Assembly (NCBI GenBank): GCA_016710645.1
Contig: JADJVI010000050.1
Location: 1 to 64,000, forward strand
Reading direction: 5' to 3'
Origin: Actinomycetales bacterium
GTDB taxonomy: Bacteria; Actinomycetota; Actinomycetes; Actinomycetales; Dermatophilaceae
DNA length: 64,000 bases
Below the pieces are notes generated by a model, which did not search any database, was not told the origin of the DNA, and saw nothing but the letters and a program-made list of their open reading frames with translations. Below, in pieces: positions 34,338 through 43,251 of the stretch (its first letter is position 1; the number at the start of each line of letters is the position of its first letter). The translations under genes and the position numbers were made by a program.

Positions 34338-36791
34338 TCAGCCCTTCCCGTGGTCGAGCCGGGCTCGCCACTCGGGATCGGTGTTCTCGGGGATGCGGAC
34401 GAGGGGCACGCAGGTGCCGGGGTTGCTCACGGTGACCGGCAAGTAGTGGACGCCGAGGGCGAAGCCCGGGTCGTACCACTGGTTCGACGCGGCCGGGCAG
34501 TCGTGGTCGGCGTGGAAGAGCTGCGGCGAGGTGCACGGCTTGGGATAACCGAAGTCCTCGACTCCCGCGGGATTGGCCGGGGTGACCGGTGCGGGCACCG
34601 GGGTGATGTCCGGGATGCACGCCAAGGAGCTGCGGTCCCAGTCCCAGCAGTGCCAGGCATAGCCCCGGTCGCTGTCGAGGTTGAAGTCCGGCACGCCGAA
34701 CTCGGGGTTACCGACCTCGCGGGCCATCCGGCCGACGAGGTACATCCCGTAATCGACCGGCCCTCCCAGGTGCTCGTCGGCGGGTAGTCGGACGTCGAGG
34801 ACCTTCTCGGTCTCGGCAGGCGTGCGGGCCTTCTCCAGATCGGTGCGGGCATCGGGGTGGCCCGCGACGCCCGACAGCAGCACCGTTGAGTTGGACCCGA
34901 CGACATACGGCCCGACGTGCGTCCCCGCGCCCTCTTGGGCGACCGGCATACCGGCCTGGTTGGTGAGCGGATAGCGCCAGGGGGCGATCCATTCCGAGGC
35001 CTTGAAGACGTCGCCGGTCGCATCCGGGAGGTAGCGCAGCGGCGAGGTGAGGCCGAGGGCACCGACGAGGTCCGGGCGCGAGATCGCGGCCGGCAGGTCG
35101 CGGACGATGCCGCGTGGGTAGGCGTGGTCGAGGCCCTGCGCGTCGGTCGCGGCGAGTCGTCCGGAGGGCTCGGTCACCGGAGGCGGCACCGTCGGCAGAC
35201 CGAACGGCGCGTCGAGCGCCGAGGCGATGTCATAGGAACCCATCCGTCCGAGCGTTGTCAGCGACGGGTTGATCTCGGCCGGCTTGGGCATCGCGAAGCC
35301 CGACATGACCAGGGCGCGGCGGGCCAGCAGGTAGAGGTTCCAGGCGGGGACGATGACGGCCCAGTAGACGACCTCGCGGGCCGGGAACGTCGCAATGTCG
35401 ACGATGAGGCCCGGCAGCACGGTCGCGAGCCAGATGACGACCTGCGCGAGATAGACCGCCCAGGCGAAGAGGGCAAGCAGCAGGTCGAGCAGATTGAAGG
35501 ACGAGTCGTCCTCGACGTCGGCCCCACGGGACGGATCGTCATCGACCCCTGAGCTGCCACCAGGTGGCGTCGGGAAGCTGTGGTCGGTGAAAACGCTTGG
35601 TGGCGGCGGCAATCGGAGGCTGATCGCGTCGCTGCTGGTCATCTTGAGGTAGCGGTAGACGATCTCCCACATCTGCGCCAGGGCCGCCTCGTTCGGCCGA
35701 CCGTCCGGCAGCCCCGAGCCGGCGTCGACCTCGCTGAACGGGGGATCCTGGGCGAGGATCTTGGGCCCGTCGGGATAGGTCGCGGCCATCGCCTCCAGTA
35801 GGCCTTCGACAAGGTGACCCGGCAGCGGGCCGGTGTCGAGGTCGAAGAACTCGTGCCGGTGAGCGGTCGGCGTCGGCCCGTCGCCGTTGTCATAGGCCGG
35901 GAAGCCCACGAAGTAGTCATAGGCCGGCGCATCGTCGCGCCCGTTGTAGGGCGCGTCGTCGCGGTGCCGGAAGGCGAGCCGGAAGTGCAGCGCGGACGTG
36001 CCGTACTCGGCATACAACGGGCCGGTATGCCGTGCCGCATAGTTCTCGGCGTCCATGTGGTTTTCGACCAGGTGGTGACGCTGCCAGTGGTCGCGATACG
36101 GACCGCCGGACTTGGCGTTCGTAAAGGGGTGGCCGGTGACATCGGTCGCGCAGTGCGACATCCACCCGACCGCGAACGCGATGCGCGCCTGCGCGTCCTG
36201 GCGCTCGGTGTCAGTGGTCGCCGCCGCGAGCGCCGACTGGGCCTGCTGGAAGAGCACGAACGGGAACTGGTAGGTGCGCCGGTAATGGAACATGTCCGAC
36301 CAGTAGAAGGCGTCGTCGCCGAAGCCCTGCGGCACCCCCGAGGTGAGCACGCCGAACCAGTCGCCCATGCTCGCCAGCAGCCCCTTGAACGCCGACATGA
36401 TCGCCGAGGTGAGCTCGTCGAGGATTTGCGCGAGCTGGGTCGAGAGGCCCCCGGTGAGCTGCGAGGCGAGCTGCGAGTTGTTGGTCGAGATGGGGTCGAT
36501 CCACTTCTCCCACTTGCTGACGAACTCCGTGTCGACGACCTCCCAGACGTCCAGGGCCCACTGGACGACCTGCCGGATGACCTGGCCGGTCGTGTTCTTG
36601 AAGTCCGGCAGCAGGTAGAACAAGTCCGGCCCGAGCGATCCCAGCGCGAGGTAGTTGCGCCAGGTGTGACAGTGCTCGCCGATCTGCTGGGCTTCAGCGG
36701 CGGTCAGCGTGAAGCCCGGCGGGAGGATGCCGTCCCTCAGCCGCCCCGCCGTGTCGTGCGCCGCCTCCATGTGGACATACCAACCGGGCAT
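34338..36791 (-). CDS. Zinc-dependent phospholipase C-like membrane protein
   Basis: An 817-residue protein. Residues 1-330 resemble the Zn-dependent phospholipase C/nuclease S1 fold: Gly-Trp-Tyr-Val-His at the start, Gly-Pro-Asp-Leu-Phe-Tyr near 62, and Trp-Met-Ser-His-Cys-Ala-Thr-Asp-Val-Thr-Gly-His-Pro near 210 with further His residues in Gln-Arg-His-His-Leu-Val-Glu-Asn-His near 235. These are probable Zn ligands. Residues 415-490 include hydrophobic helices (Leu-Leu-Ala-Leu-Phe-Ala-Trp-Ala-Val-Tyr and following). The C-terminal 320 residues are unknown. There is no Sec signal peptide, which is odd for a secreted PLC. ATG 36791 was picked because family homology starts there. It is operonic with the frameshifted gene at 32850. 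Confidence 0.78.
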   Translation of the reverse strand: MPGWYVHMEAAHDTAGRLRDGILPPGFTLTAAEAQQIGEHCHTWRNYLALGSLGPDLFYLLPDFKNTTGQVIRQVVQWALDVWEVVDTEFVSKWEKWIDPISTNNSQLASQLTGGLSTQLAQILDELTSAIMSAFKGLLASMGDWFGVLTSGVPQGFGDDAFYWSDMFHYRRTYQFPFVLFQQAQSALAAATTDTERQDAQARIAFAVGWMSHCATDVTGHPFTNAKSGGPYRDHWQRHHLVENHMDAENYAARHTGPLYAEYGTSALHFRLAFRHRDDAPYNGRDDAPAYDYFVGFPAYDNGDGPTPTAHRHEFFDLDTGPLPGHLVEGLLEAMAATYPDGPKILAQDPPFSEVDAGSGLPDGRPNEAALAQMWEIVYRYLKMTSSDAISLRLPPPPSVFTDHSFPTPPGGSSGVDDDPSRGADVEDDSSFNLLDLLLALFAWAVYLAQVVIWLATVLPGLIVDIATFPAREVVYWAVIVPAWNLYLLARRALVMSGFAMPKPAEINPSLTTLGRMGSYDIASALDAPFGLPTVPPPVTEPSGRLAATDAQGLDHAYPRGIVRDLPAAISRPDLVGALGLTSPLRYLPDATGDVFKASEWIAPWRYPLTNQAGMPVAQEGAGTHVGPYVVGSNSTVLLSGVAGHPDARTDLEKARTPAETEKVLDVRLPADEHLGGPVDYGMYLVGRMAREVGNPEFGVPDFNLDSDRGYAWHCWDWDRSSLACIPDITPVPAPVTPANPAGVEDFGYPKPCTSPQLFHADHDCPAASNQWYDPGFALGVHYLPVTVSNPGTCVPLVRIPENTDPEWRARLDHGKG

Positions 36792-36927
36792 GGCAACTCC
36801 TCGCCGTGACTGGTGGACCGAATGGCCCACATCGGGAGGAGTCCGTCGGGGTGCGACTGATACGCCGGGGTCGGGGGCTCCGAAAACGGGAGGTGACCAC
36901 ACGGCATACCTGTCACACTCGACGACT
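36792..36927. other. Divergent intergenic region, PLC-like / MFS
   Basis: 136 bases between divergent starts. It holds one dispersed-motif copy at 36902-36910, directly before the MFS gene. No convincing promoter boxes were picked out. Confidence 0.35.
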
Positions 36928-38301
36928 GTGTCTCTCGGCCTGACCTCCCTCGCCACCCGCTTCCGGGCGCCCTCGCCTCTCGCGGGGCGGTTGGCGCGGC
37001 AGTCGCTGCTGTTCGCGCTGGGTGAGGGCACCTTCATGACCGGGTCGGCGGTCTTCTTCACCCAGATCGTCGGGCTGACCGCGGCGCAGGTCGGGCTCGG
37101 GCTGACCATCGCGGGCGTCGCGGCGTTCCTCGCTGCGGTGCCGGCCGGGCGGCTGGTCGACCGATTCGGGCCCAAGCTCATGTGGTCGCTCAGCGCGCTC
37201 GGTCATGCCGCGGGGTTCGCGATGTGGCCGTTCATCACCGGCTTTCGCGGCTACGTGATCATGGCGTGTGTCATGCAGGTGGTGGGGTCGCTGGGCGGGG
37301 CGTCGCACGCGGCATACACGATCGACGTCCTGCCACCGGACGAGCGGGTGAAGTCGCGCGCCTATATGTACTCCGCGCTCAACGTCGGTTTTACCCTCGG
37401 CTCGATGCTCGGCGGCATCGCGCTGGCCTTCCACTCCAACGAGGTGTTGCGGGCGCTGCCGTGGGCGACGACCGCGGCCTTCCTGGGCAATGCGATCGCG
37501 ATCCGGCGGCTGCCCAATGCGCCGCACGACGACCGCACCCCTGCCGAACGCACCGTCAAGCTCCCCGGTCCCGGCCCACTGAAGAACCCCGGCTGGCTGC
37601 TCACGACCTTCTTCGGCGGCGTGCTGTGGACCAACCAAGTGCTGCTCAACGTCGTCATCCCACTCTGGCTGGTCGAGAAGACCGACGCGCCGCGCGTGCT
37701 GCTGGCGTTCCTCTTCGGCACCAACACGGTGATGTGCATCTTCCTGCCGATGGCGGCCGCCCGCGGGATCCGCGACGTGACGACGGCGCTCAAAGCGATC
37801 CGGGTATCGACGACCTTCTTCGTCATCTCGTGCCTCATCACCCTGGCCACCCACGACACCGTCGGGTGGATCACCATCGCCCTCGTCTGGCTAGGGCACG
37901 TGACGGTGACCGGCGCCGAGCTCTACCTCTCGGCGGCCAGTTGGTCCTTCGAGGCCGAACTCATGGACCCCCGCCGTCGCGGCGAGTATGCCGGTGCCGC
38001 CGAGCTCAGCGGCACGCTCGGCAAGGTCTGGGCGCCGGCGGTCTACACTTTCCTCGCGATGACCTGGGGAGCGGCCGGCTGGCTGGTCATTGCGGCTATC
38101 GGGGTGTTCGCGGCGGCCGCGCTGCACCCGTCGACGGCGCTCGCGGGGCGCTTCCTGCGCCAGCACGGCCCAGGCGTGCCCAGTGACGACCCGCTGGACC
38201 AGCAGGCGCCGCCAGTGCCGGCTCCCTCGATGCTCGAGGACCCGCCGCTGTCGACCAGCGGGGATGGCTACGGCCCGCCGACCGCTCGCCAGCGCCCCTG
38301 A
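36928..38301 (+). CDS. MFS transporter
   Basis: A 457-residue major-facilitator transporter with about 12 helices, substrate unknown. The loop 2-3 signature Ala-Gly-Arg-Leu-Val-Asp-Arg-Phe-Gly-Pro is near residue 73. A cytoplasmic loop separates the halves near 195-220. GTG 36928 is the best start; upstream codons are poor. The last 27 residues (Pro-Ser-Met-Leu-Glu-Asp-Pro-Pro-Leu-Ser-Thr-Ser ...) form a soluble tail whose DNA is duplicated, 73 of 80 bases, at 40061-40140. A 17-bp inverted repeat follows the stop. Confidence 0.85.
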   Translation: MSLGLTSLATRFRAPSPLAGRLARQSLLFALGEGTFMTGSAVFFTQIVGLTAAQVGLGLTIAGVAAFLAAVPAGRLVDRFGPKLMWSLSALGHAAGFAMWPFITGFRGYVIMACVMQVVGSLGGASHAAYTIDVLPPDERVKSRAYMYSALNVGFTLGSMLGGIALAFHSNEVLRALPWATTAAFLGNAIAIRRLPNAPHDDRTPAERTVKLPGPGPLKNPGWLLTTFFGGVLWTNQVLLNVVIPLWLVEKTDAPRVLLAFLFGTNTVMCIFLPMAAARGIRDVTTALKAIRVSTTFFVISCLITLATHDTVGWITIALVWLGHVTVTGAELYLSAASWSFEAELMDPRRRGEYAGAAELSGTLGKVWAPAVYTFLAMTWGAAGWLVIAAIGVFAAAALHPSTALAGRFLRQHGPGVPSDDPLDQQAPPVPAPSMLEDPPLSTSGDGYGPPTARQRP

Positions 38302-38329
38302 ACTCCCGCCCATCCGGGTCAGCTCCGAA

Positions 38330-38377
38330 GACGTGGTAGCGAAACCGACGTCCTGACGTAGGTTTCGCTACCACGTC
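38330..38377. terminator. 17-bp perfect inverted repeat after MFS gene
   Basis: GACGTGGTAGCGAAACC (38330-38346) and its exact inverse (38361-38377) with a 14-base loop, 29 bases after the MFS stop. It is a very stable stem without a T-run. Probably a terminator; a processing or regulatory hairpin is possible. Confidence 0.6.
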
Positions 38378-38447
38378 ACCCGACCCATCCTGAGGCCGAG
38401 CTGATGGAGCGTTGTGACACGACCGCAACAATCCCGCAGGTGATCCG

Positions 38448-39866
38448 ATGACCACGCTTCCTAGGCTCCCGGCCATGACCTCGCGCCTCGCCTTCTCGTC
38501 CACGCCGGCCACGCCGGCCACGCCGTCCACCACCACCCGCCGGTATGCCGTCGTCCGTCGCCTCCCGAGCCGCAGGTATGCCGTCGCGGCCGGCGCGGTC
38601 ACGGCATACCTGGTGTTGGGGGCGTGCGGCGCCACCCCGACCGCCCCGGCCGGCCCAACCAGCCCGGCCGCAACCGCGAGCGCGACCGTCGCGACGACGA
38701 ACCCGAAACCCACCCAGAAGATCGCTGCCGAGCCGGCCCTGCACGGCTACCGCTTCCCGGCTGGAATGGTCGACGGTCGGGCCGGAGGTGGCCAGTTGTT
38801 CTCCCCCATCGAAGGGGTCCTCGCCGTGCCCAGCACCCCCGGGCCGCACCCGGTTGTCGTCATCGTGCACGGGTCCTACCCCGGCTGCGTCGATGCGCCG
38901 AAGGACAAGCTTCTGCCGGCCGTGTCGACGACCCCGTGGCCGGAGGTGTGCGGCACGGACCGCCGCGCCAACGAGGACGGCCTCACCACTGGTCCCGACT
39001 ACGTCCACGCGACGGCGAGCATGGCCTACATCGCCCGCGAGCTAGCCGCACGGGGCGTGGCCACCGTCGCCATCGATGTGCACACCAAAGAAGAGTCGTG
39101 GGGTGGAGAGGCCGACCCGGTCGCCGTCCAGAACGCCCTCGTCACGCTGCATCTGTCGCTGCTCACCCGGATGAACGCCGGCGAGACCTTCGGACTGCCG
39201 TGGGCCGCTGACCTCAAGGGACAGCTCGACCTCACCCGGCTCGGGCTCGTGGGTCACAGCAGCGGAGCCGGGTATGCCGTGCACGCCAACACCCGCGGCA
39301 CCTTCCCCTCGCTCAAGGCCGTCGTGGCGCTGCAGCCTGCGATCAACACCCCGCTGACCTGGAAGCAGGCCAACCTGGCGCCAACCCTAGTGCTGAGTGG
39401 ACAGTGCGACGAGCAGGTCGGCGGCGACGGGAGTCTCTCTGTCGCAAAGGATCTCGCAGCCAAGCAGCCCGCCGCTGTCGTGCTCACCGCGTCGCTGGCG
39501 CGGGCCTCCCACATCGGACTGGTCGCCGGCGGCGGGTCCGACACCATCGGGTTGGTGCAACCTATGACGACGGGCGCCTGCGCCAGCAAGATCGCGCCGG
39601 CGGTCGCTCAGAGCGCCGTGGCACAGGTGACGGCCGACTTCTTGCAGACCGCGATAGCGGGCGGGACGGCATACCGGATCGGGGTGGGGAGCGCTGCTCC
39701 GGTGACCTTGGCGGCGCTGACCCCATCCGCGACGGTGACCCCTGCGCCGGTCACCACCCTGCCGGTGACCGTCGACCCGAAATCCATCCGCTTCGACTCG
39801 TCGACCAGCGTCGTTGCCCCGGCCAAGCCGGCGTCGGTGGTGCTGGGCGAGGGTCCGCACGTCTGA
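38448..39866 (+). CDS. Secreted/lipoprotein alpha/beta hydrolase
   Basis: A 472-residue exported hydrolase. The N-terminus is basic, with a hydrophobic stretch ending Leu-Val-Leu-Gly-Ala-Cys near residue 63, a likely lipobox, then a Thr/Pro/Ala-rich spacer. The hydrolase domain (about 100-400) has the oxyanion motif Val-His-Gly-Ser near 142, the nucleophile elbow Gly-His-Ser-Ser-Gly near 270, and a late His in Ser-His-Ile near 354. It may be an esterase or lipase of the chlorophyllase/dienelactone-like group. The signal region carries three clustered copies of the dispersed motif (38541-38615). The last codons (Val-Leu-Gly-Glu-Gly-Pro-His-Val, stop) recur at 43167-43194. Confidence 0.8.
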   Translation: MTTLPRLPAMTSRLAFSSTPATPATPSTTTRRYAVVRRLPSRRYAVAAGAVTAYLVLGACGATPTAPAGPTSPAATASATVATTNPKPTQKIAAEPALHGYRFPAGMVDGRAGGGQLFSPIEGVLAVPSTPGPHPVVVIVHGSYPGCVDAPKDKLLPAVSTTPWPEVCGTDRRANEDGLTTGPDYVHATASMAYIARELAARGVATVAIDVHTKEESWGGEADPVAVQNALVTLHLSLLTRMNAGETFGLPWAADLKGQLDLTRLGLVGHSSGAGYAVHANTRGTFPSLKAVVALQPAINTPLTWKQANLAPTLVLSGQCDEQVGGDGSLSVAKDLAAKQPAAVVLTASLARASHIGLVAGGGSDTIGLVQPMTTGACASKIAPAVAQSAVAQVTADFLQTAIAGGTAYRIGVGSAAPVTLAALTPSATVTPAPVTTLPVTVDPKSIRFDSSTSVVAPAKPASVVLGEGPHV

Positions 39867-39923
39867 CATCGCGCCTCACTATCGAGTCGGAGCCTGGATA
39901 GCGCGTATGCCGGCCGGACGGCA

Positions 39924-40140
39924 TCCAGGTGGAGATCTGCGAGATGACGCCGAAGAAGCCCGCCGCCACCGTCACTGGCCTCGCCGAGGCCGCCGATCCT
40001 GCCGCCCTCGCGGCGCAAGCCGAGATGTTCCGGCAGGTCGCGACGGCATACCCGCACATCGCTCCCTCGCTGCTGGAGGACCCGCCGCTGTCGACCAGCG
40101 GCGACGGTTACGGCCCGCCGACCGCTCGCGAGCGGCCCTG
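39924..40140 (+). pseudogene. Mosaic scar of a duplicated DUF4386/TetR locus plus MFS tail
   Basis: Three adjoining pieces match other parts of the window. 39924-39959 matches 45221-45256 (33 of 36 bases, inside the DUF4386 gene). 39958-40060 matches 46383-46487 (inside the TetR gene, with a handful of differences). 40061-40140 matches 38221-38300 (the MFS tail, 73 of 80). The first two pieces keep the order and orientation of the DUF4386-TetR locus but lack the 1.1 kb between them. An open frame from 39929 crosses all of it, but its product is a chimera with no domain. It ends against the CBS gene. Confidence 0.75.
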
Positions 40141-40142
40141 GC

Positions 40143-41237
40143 TCAGACGGTGCCAGTTGGCAGCGGCGGGAAGAGATGAGTGAGCACGTCGGTGATGGTC
40201 ACAACGGTGAACCCCTCCGGGCCCGAGGTCACGGCGAGGTGATGCCGCGTCGAGCGCATCTGCGTCAGAGCGCGATGCAGCGAGGTCTCCGGGGGAACGA
40301 CGAAGGCCGGACGAGCCAGCGACGCGATCGGCGCATCCAGGTCGGCGATGGCCAAGGTGTCGCGGACGTGGACCACCCCGACGACGTCGCTCACGCCAGG
40401 TGCCACCGGTGACCCACGGCGAGCACCCTCAACACGCTCAGCACCCTGTCCGCCGCCGTCAGCAGCCTGACCAGTAGCCACCCCGGCGCGCACCAACGGG
40501 ATTCGCAGGTGGCCGCTCTCGCGCGTGAGTCGCTGGAGGTCGCCCACGGTTGCCGTTTCCGGCAGCCAGGCCACCGGTTCGTCCGATACCAAGTCGGCGA
40601 TCGTGGCTCGCGGTAGGTCCAGCACGGTCGTGAACGGCACGCTGAACGCCGGACTCAGGGCACCAACGTTGACCGAATGTTCGACGAGGTGACGCAGCCC
40701 AGCGGCGTCTTGACCTGCTGACAACTCGTCCACCGGCTGGATTCCCCGCCAGCGCAGCATCCGGTTGGCGGCCCCGTTGAGCGCGCGCAGCGCGGGACGA
40801 GTGACCCGCATGAAGGCCCGCATCGGCAGGGCCAGGGCGATAGCGGAACGCTCTGGGTGACTGATCGCCCAGGACTTCGGCGCCATCTCCCCGATGACCA
40901 GGTGCAGGAAGGTCACGATGACCAACGCCAGGACGAAGGCCGCGACGTCTGCCACGGCGAACGGCATACCGGTGCGTTCGAAAAGGGGGGTGAGCGCGTG
41001 GTGGACCGCGGGCTTGGTCACCGCCCCGAGAGCCAGCGTGCAGACCGTGATGCCCAGTTGCGCGCCGGCGAGGATGAGCGTGAGTTCCGCGGAGCTGCGC
41101 AGGGCCGCGCGCGCCGACCGGGAGTGGGTCGCGCGCTCTTCGAGACGATGACGTCGAGCCGCCATGAGGGAAAACTCGACAGCGACGAAGAACGCGCTCA
41201 GCAGGATCAGCGCAACAGTGACCAGCGCGACGCTCAT
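40143..41237 (-). CDS. CNNM/CBS-domain transporter-like protein (hemolysin family), second
   Basis: A 364-residue membrane protein. Three or four helices make up the CNNM domain (residues 1-170) with the signature Gly-Ala-Gln-Leu-Gly-Ile-Thr-Val near 58 and Gly-Glu-Met-Ala-Pro-Lys-Ser near 118. A CBS pair follows (residues 205-360). A Gly/Gln/Glu-rich insert near 255-285 in the CBS region is unusual. CNNM proteins are linked to Mg2+ or Co2+ export. It overlaps the upstream paralogue by four bases, so it is coupled and may form a heterodimer with it. Confidence 0.9.
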   Translation of the reverse strand: MSVALVTVALILLSAFFVAVEFSLMAARRHRLEERATHSRSARAALRSSAELTLILAGAQLGITVCTLALGAVTKPAVHHALTPLFERTGMPFAVADVAAFVLALVIVTFLHLVIGEMAPKSWAISHPERSAIALALPMRAFMRVTRPALRALNGAANRMLRWRGIQPVDELSAGQDAAGLRHLVEHSVNVGALSPAFSVPFTTVLDLPRATIADLVSDEPVAWLPETATVGDLQRLTRESGHLRIPLVRAGVATGQAADGGGQGAERVEGARRGSPVAPGVSDVVGVVHVRDTLAIADLDAPIASLARPAFVVPPETSLHRALTQMRSTRHHLAVTSGPEGFTVVTITDVLTHLFPPLPTGTV

Positions 41238-42610
41238 GACTCCGCCCCGTCATCCCCGTCTGCCAGCGGCACGTCGACCACGGCCAACTCCAGCGACACC
41301 GGCACGAAGTTGTCGATGGCCAGGACCTCGGCACGCAGCACTTGGCGTGAAGTTGGAAGGTCGTCGTCCAGGGCCAGTGGGTCCGCCCGCAACGGGACGT
41401 CGATGATCTCGCCCACGGTCGGCAACGCGCCCCGCACTTCGATGATCAGTCCCGTGATGGTCTCGCGCTCGGTCTTGGGAAGATCGATGAGCAGGGCACG
41501 TTCGACCTCGTCGATCGGCAGGTCGCCCGGCACGCGCCAGGGTTCACTGACACTGACGGGCAGGTCAGGCGCTGGGTGGCTGTCGTGCTCGTCGGTGATC
41601 TCGCCGACGACCTCCTCGGCGAGGTCCTCGATGGTGATGATGCCGTCAAACCCGCCGTACTCATCGACCACGCAGGCCAGTTGTTCCCCTCGAGCGCGCA
41701 TGCTGGTCAGCGCATCGGGCAGCGACATGGAGGGAGCGAGCACCAGCGGCGGGCGGGCGAACTCGCCCACCGGCCACGCCGAGTCGGGGGGATAGCGCAG
41801 CAGGTCGACGAGGTGGATGACCCCGACGATGCGGGAGTCGTCGTCAAGGATCGGATACCGGGTGTGACCGGCCGCCATCTGGGTGCGCACAGAGGAGATC
41901 GAATCGGTGACCGCAAGCGCATCGACTCGCACGCGCGGAATCATGGCGTGCTCGACGTCTTGGCGTGGGAAGTCGACGATGCGATCCAGCACCGTGGACA
42001 GCTCCGCAGTGAGTTGGCCCTCCTCACGGGAGCGGGCGATGACGTGCTCGAGGTCGTCTCGGGTCGCGCTGTGGTCGACGTCATGAACGGCCTGGATCCC
42101 GAGCACCCGCAAAAACAGCTCGGAGGCCCGGTCGAAGACCCAGATGAGCGGCCCGAAGACCGCCAGATAGAGACGAGTCGAGCGAGCCAGGGCGCGTGCC
42201 GAGCCATCGGCCCGGGCGATCGCGTAGTTCTTGGGCAGCAACTCGCCGAAGAGCATCTGCACCAGTGTCGAGAAGACCAGGGCAACGGTCGCGCCGATGG
42301 CCAGCGCCCACCCGGTGGATGACCCACCGAGCAACGCCGCGAGGGACTCGCCGATGAGCGGCTCGGCGACATAGCCCACGAGCAGACCGGTCACGGTGAT
42401 GCCGAGCTGCGCCCCCGACAGCATGAATGACGTGCGCCGGGTGATCGCCAATGCCCGCTCGGCGCGCGCATCACCACGAGCGGCCGCGGCTGCGAGGGCC
42501 GGTCGATCGACGGCGAGGTAGGCGAATTCCTGCGCGACGAAGTAGGCGGTCAGCGCGGTGATCGCCACGACGACCACCACTCCGAGGAGCAAGGACAACC
42601 AGACCGCCAC
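41234..42610 (-). CDS. CNNM/CBS/CorC-domain transporter-like protein, first
   Basis: A 458-residue membrane protein. CNNM helices are at residues 1-190 (Leu-Ser-Gly-Ala-Gln-Leu-Gly-Ile-Thr near 60; Gly-Glu-Leu-Leu-Pro-Lys-Asn near 120). The CBS pair is at about 215-335, with Asp-Glu-Tyr-Gly-Gly-Phe-Asp-Gly-Ile near 315. A C-terminal CorC/HlyC domain is at about 360-445. GTG 42610 follows the upstream gene's stop after one base. It is the middle gene of a three-gene operon. Confidence 0.92.
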   Translation of the reverse strand: MAVWLSLLLGVVVVVAITALTAYFVAQEFAYLAVDRPALAAAAARGDARAERALAITRRTSFMLSGAQLGITVTGLLVGYVAEPLIGESLAALLGGSSTGWALAIGATVALVFSTLVQMLFGELLPKNYAIARADGSARALARSTRLYLAVFGPLIWVFDRASELFLRVLGIQAVHDVDHSATRDDLEHVIARSREEGQLTAELSTVLDRIVDFPRQDVEHAMIPRVRVDALAVTDSISSVRTQMAAGHTRYPILDDDSRIVGVIHLVDLLRYPPDSAWPVGEFARPPLVLAPSMSLPDALTSMRARGEQLACVVDEYGGFDGIITIEDLAEEVVGEITDEHDSHPAPDLPVSVSEPWRVPGDLPIDEVERALLIDLPKTERETITGLIIEVRGALPTVGEIIDVPLRADPLALDDDLPTSRQVLRAEVLAIDNFVPVSLELAVVDVPLADGDDGAES

Positions 42611-42611
42611 C

Positions 42612-43088
42612 TCAGCCTCCGACCTCGGAAGACGTGACCGGACAGGCGACTTGACCGCGCAACCGCACCACCAGCGCCCACATCAGCAGGACGATGGCCA
42701 GGCCAGCCAGATAGGGCTGCACCGGGGCAAACCACTGGAGCGCACCGGCATAGCCCAGCGCCAGCAGCACGAGTTTGTTGCACACCGGGCACCCGACCGC
42801 AAAGAAGGTGAGCAGCGCGCCCGCTGTGCCGCGACCGTCCACTCCGGCGCCCTCCGGTGGTGGATCGACGGACCCCCGCTCACGCACATAGGTGGCGAAG
42901 AGCAGCCCGCTCAGCGCCGCGCTCACGAGCAGCACCGGCCAGGCCCACGGCGTGGGCGGGATTTCTCGGCCGAACACCGGGGTGGGGATGAGGGCGGTCG
43001 GCACCGCCATGACCAGGACCGTCAGCACGGCCGCGCCCCCCGCCGCGATCCACCGCCGCCGCGACCACGAGCGCAGCACGTCGAGCAT
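42612..43088 (-). CDS. Small membrane protein with CxxC motif
   Basis: A 158-residue protein with about four helices (residues 13-33, 46-64, 85-105, 122-142). The third helix begins with Gly-Cys-Pro-Val-Cys-Asn-Lys-Leu, a redox or metal-binding Cys pair next to the membrane. I recognise this as a conserved actinobacterial type but know of no proven function. It leads the CNNM operon, so a role in metal handling is a reasonable guess. Confidence 0.7.
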   Translation of the reverse strand: MLDVLRSWSRRRWIAAGGAAVLTVLVMAVPTALIPTPVFGREIPPTPWAWPVLLVSAALSGLLFATYVRERGSVDPPPEGAGVDGRGTAGALLTFFAVGCPVCNKLVLLALGYAGALQWFAPVQPYLAGLAIVLLMWALVVRLRGQVACPVTSSEVGG

Positions 43089-43117
43089 CGTCCGATCTTA
43101 CGTTTCCGGCGCGAGGG

Positions 43118-43194
43118 GAAGAGCACCCGGTATGCCGTGTCGGCCTCCGCCGGGTCGCCCCCCGCCGTGCTGGGCGAGGGGCCGCACGTCTGAC
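43118..43194 (+). pseudogene. Gene-tail remnant coding a Gly-Glu-Gly-Pro-His-Val end
   Basis: Bases 43167-43194 match 39840-39867, the 3' end of the hydrolase gene, at 27 of 28 positions, including the stop codon. The region before it is open for about 25 codons and starts in a dispersed-motif copy. It lies in the 163-base gap between divergent genes and probably has no function of its own. Confidence 0.5.
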
Positions 43195-43251
43195 GGGTTT
43201 GAGCTGGGGCGGTTCCGGGCAACCCCCTGTCACCAGCAGGAGGCGACACCC

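Noticed and set aside
39929..40183. Small real gene after the hydrolase
   Set aside because: All of its length is explained by fragments of three other loci, so it is treated as a scar.
42612..43088. VKOR or DsbD-type disulfide enzyme
   Set aside because: It has one Cys-Xaa-Xaa-Cys and four helices but none of the other conserved residues of those families, so it is left as unknown.
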